This document shows, piece after piece, positions 61,053-64,000 of a DNA stretch of 64,000 bases (position 1 is its first letter; the number at the start of each line of letters is the position of its first letter). The stretch is from assembly GCF_030867145.1 (NCBI RefSeq), contig NC_134428.1:22237537-22301536 (forward strand), in the 5' to 3' direction. Made by a program: the position numbers and the translations under genes. The notes under the pieces are model-generated. The model made no database searches. It worked only from the letters and a program-made list of their open reading frames with translations, and was not told the DNA's origin. Source of the DNA: Opisthocomus hoazin. Its lineage: Eukaryota > Chordata > Aves > Opisthocomiformes > Opisthocomidae.

Positions 61053-62244
61053 TGCTCAGAGCAGCCCTCAGCCACTGAGCCCAGGGTCATCTCTGAGGGC
61101 GGGTGACCTGTGCATGAGTCAAGGAGCTGCACCAGCAAACCAGCCATCTCCCCTGCAAACCACCTCCCCTCCTGCAAACCTCCTCCGCCACAACCCAACC
61201 CCTCCCGCAAGCCACCTCTGCTGCAAGCCCCCTCCTCCCGTCCTTGCCAGGAGCGAAGCTGTGCCCCGTGCCAGCTCGGCAGCACCACGGAGGAGCTGCT
61301 TTTTGCTTTTTCTCCCCCCTGCTCAGATATTTCCCCCCCATACGACAGCCCCGAGGGGAAGGACCCACAGGGAGGGGAGAGCGACAGGGTGCTGGTTTCG
61401 GGTGCAGGGCATGGCGGGGGTCAGCAATCAGCCCCCTCCTCTGCTCGGTGACACAGAGATAAGGAAGATAAGAAAACCCTAAGGATGGGAAGGAGGTGGG
61501 AAGCCCACCCGCTGCAGCCCAGCCCAAAGCCCGGCGGGAGAAGCCGGCATGCTGTCCCCAGACAGCCAAATCCAGCCCTAGGACTCCACCGACCCACCCC
61601 GGTTTTACATCGGGGCCAACTGCGGTTTTGGCTCTGAAGACAGGGGCTATGGAGGGGCCGGGGCCCCACGCCATCGCCCGTGCCCACCCCAGCCAGCCCC
61701 TTCACTGCCCCTCATCTCCCACAGCCCCGCTCGGCCCCGCCGGTCACCCACAGGCTCCCGGGTGGCTTTTAGAAATCCAAAGCTGCTTTGCTGGAAGCAA
61801 ATCTGGGGAGAGGGGGGCTGCACACACACCCCCCCGCAGCTCATCCCAGGGTGGGAGGGCTTCGCCAGGAACAACCTTCAACTTCAGACAGGGTTCCAGC
61901 ACCGCAGCAAGGGCCGAGGGAAGGAAGGAAGGAAGAAGGGAAGTCCATTCCTTCCTCTAAACATTTCCTTCTGCTCTTAAGGCCGGATTCTGTATTTACC
62001 AGAGCTCCCCCAGCCCTTCTCCCGCATCCTGGTTTCCATTTAACGGAGCGACTGGAAACCATCTTCTATCCCATCCCATTTTTCCCCGGGAGCAGGTGGA
62101 AGGGATTAAGCTTTTCCAGGAGGGTCAAGCAGGTTTTGCCTTGCGCCTTGCAGAGGTCTCAAGGGCGCGGGCTGAGATGCGGGGACAGAGGCCCTGCCTG
62201 GCGTCAGCCCCAGCATCAAGGCGGCGCAGCTGGGATAAGGTGAA
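61053..62244. other. Convergent intergenic region between FSCN1 and the next gene
   Basis: About 1.2 kb without recognisable genes. It has a short purine-rich ggaa repeat near 61,918-61,936. It lies between two poly(A) sites facing each other, so it is a terminator-type spacer. Confidence 0.7.
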
Positions 62245-64000
62245 AGCCAGAGTGCACAAATTTATTTACAAAAATTCAAATTACAATATAATACAGGAAC
62301 TTTTTACACACAGAATATTAGAACAGTTTACTACCAGAAGGTAAAGAAAAATATTTTTTTCTTTTTTTTTTTTTTAATAAACCACCTATTTATTTTCAGC
62401 TACTGTTATACAAAGTGGCAGAACATGCACATCTTTACAGGGTTTCTTTTCATATAACGTTTTGCTAAGTGCAAATACTAAGTTTCTCTCTCCACCTTTA
62501 AGGCAAGTAAAAGGGGACACTGCAGTTAACCATAGGAAGTACCTGTGGGGGACCAGCCAGGGCACAGCACCCGCCCCGGCGCCTGCTAAAGCACAGAGGG
62601 CTTCGAGACTGGGGGGCAGGAGGGAAAATGGAAGGCAGGCGTTGGAGACCAGATCACGGATGGCTCCCCTGGCTGTGCTCTAAGTTTTGGGTTGTTTTTC
62701 TTTTGTTTGTTTTTTTTTTTTAACTAAATCAACACAGATCCAAGCGCCATCAGAAACCACAACTCGAGGTCTCCCGAGGAGGAGCAGCCCCACGCCTTGG
62801 CTGCAGAGGAATTTTCGGTGAAATGGGAGTTTCCTCGGGGAGAGAAGCAGCACCGGGAACCCAGCATCGCCCCGGGCTGGGGGCCAAGCCCATCGCTTGG
62901 GGCCCCTGGGCACGCTGCACCCTGCGTCAGAGCGCAGGCACCGCTGTCTTCTCAGACAGAAACAGGGCCGCGGTTTGGCAGGGGACACGGGGACAGTGGT
63001 CCTCTACCGGGCTCCTCCAGGACCACAGCCCCTGCCCCACAGTGGCAGAAGACGCTCACGCCCCAGGCCCAAGGTCGGACCAGACCCCGACCTCTCGGCC
63101 CCCTCTGCCTGATGCTTCTCCCCCCTCTCGCTCCATCTCTGCACCTCCCTCAGCTGAGGCTTAGCTCCTGGAGGCCACGCATCTCCGGACAGGCACCAAA
63201 ACCCGGGACCAGAGCACCCTCCAGCCCATGCTGCCGGCCACCCCAGCTGCCCGAGCCATCTCTGCTGCCCAACCTGGCTTTGCACGGGGGACAACCGCCA
63301 CCACCCTGCTCTAGAAAGCCTGGAGGGCTCACCCAAGCCGGCGCTTGAGGCCACCAGATCCCGGTTATCAAACCCCAGGATTCCCTCTCTGGCGGGGGAA
63401 GCCACTGGCGCTGCTGCTGAGCCGGCTCCGTTTTCTCGCCGCCCGCCAAGGCTGAAGGCAGCGCTTCCCCAAGCCCCGGGGACACCCCGCGCCCGGCTCC
63501 CACAGGAATCACTCGGGGCACGGGCAGATCTAAACCTGGCTAAAACCCAGCCAAGCTCCTGCAGCCCCCACACTACTTCAGAAATAAATTAAAATAAACA
63601 AGAGAAAACGACAGCAGCAAGGGAACTGTGCTCGGCTATGAACGCCAGAGACCGCGGCGCTGAGGAGCTGGGACAGAGCACTCCGCAGGGGACCTTCAGC
63701 CCACGCCCAAGAGCGGAGAAATTGCTGACTCAGCTCCGGAAAGCGTGGCAGGCCCCTCTGGGAGACCTTCCCGGGGACAACAGCTCCCAGGAGCTGTCCC
63801 GAGCCATGGCGGAGGCCACCTCTCTCCAGCAGCATCCCACCGACAGCCCCGCACCCAAGGAGATGCCGTGCCCAGGGCCGTTACGGAGAGCTGCAAGCCA
63901 CGGTTTGGCAGAAGCAGGGAGTTTTACGCAAAAAAAAACCAAATAAAACCAAAAGTCACCCAGATGGTCAAATTCCAGGGGGGATAACGGGCAGGGAATT
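62245..64000 (-). other. RNF216: 3'UTR of a minus-strand gene, probably RNF216
   Basis: Minus-strand AATAAA at 62266-62261 (context tgtaaataaatttgtgcac) and a second at 62394-62389 follow AT-rich, UTR-like sequence. In mammals RNF216 is the next gene after FSCN1 and is convergent with it, which fits this orientation. I see no RNF216 coding sequence (RING-between-RING or C-terminal region) before the window ends, so the gene name is inferred from synteny only. Confidence 0.55.
62261..62266 (-). terminator. Minus-strand polyadenylation signal
   Basis: AATAAA on the minus strand about 15-20 bases before the expected cleavage point near 62,245. A second, more upstream AATAAA lies at 62394-62389. 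Confidence 0.75.

Noticed and set aside
62245-64000. RNF216 coding exon
   Set aside because: No frame matches the RING-between-RING or C-terminal region. Only 3'UTR-like sequence with poly(A) signals is visible, so no CDS is annotated.

Overview
This is a 64 kb piece of a bird nuclear genome. It holds the conserved vertebrate block FBXL18 - ACTB - FSCN1, plus the 3' end of a fourth, minus-strand transcript that by human gene order should be RNF216. The avian call rests on at least six CR1 retrotransposon 3' ends, a chicken-type beta-actin promoter and 3'UTR zipcode, and compact introns. The beta-actin TATA region and zipcode differ from the chicken versions I know, so this is probably a bird other than chicken.

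Layout. (1) 1-13,740, minus strand: FBXL18. Four coding exons are resolved. The last, stop-containing exon was not found and probably lies left of the window. This part is AT-richer, with little repeat content apart from a 150-200 bp palindrome near 4.9 kb. (2) 13.4-14.3 kb: FBXL18 CpG-island promoter with exact YY1 motifs. The sequence is clearly GC-richer to the right of it. (3) 14.3-19.0 kb: intergenic. (4) 19.0-23.4 kb, minus strand: the complete ACTB gene, six exons and 375 residues. Visible parts include the 3'UTR zipcode, the poly(A) signal, CCAAT, CArG and TATA-like boxes, and an intron-1 CArG box. (5) 23.4-49.4 kb: GC-rich intergenic DNA with no gene I can support. It holds four sizeable tandem arrays, three CR1 fragments and several isolated TAATTA-rich islands that could be enhancers. 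(6) 49.4-60.2 kb, plus strand: the complete FSCN1 gene, five coding exons and 490 residues, with a TATA box and two poly(A) signals. Its promoter directly follows a 1.6 kb G-rich minisatellite. (7) 60.5-61.05 kb: another CR1. (8) 62.25 kb to the end: poly(A) signals and 3'UTR-like sequence on the minus strand, convergent with FSCN1.

ACTB (cytoplasmic actin) and FSCN1 (actin bundler) act in the same cytoskeletal system. FBXL18 is an unrelated SCF ubiquitin-ligase substrate receptor. I found no novel operon-like or defence-like system. The less ordinary signals are the tandem arrays, the palindrome and the AT islands. All exon boundaries were read by eye from splice consensus and reading-frame continuity.
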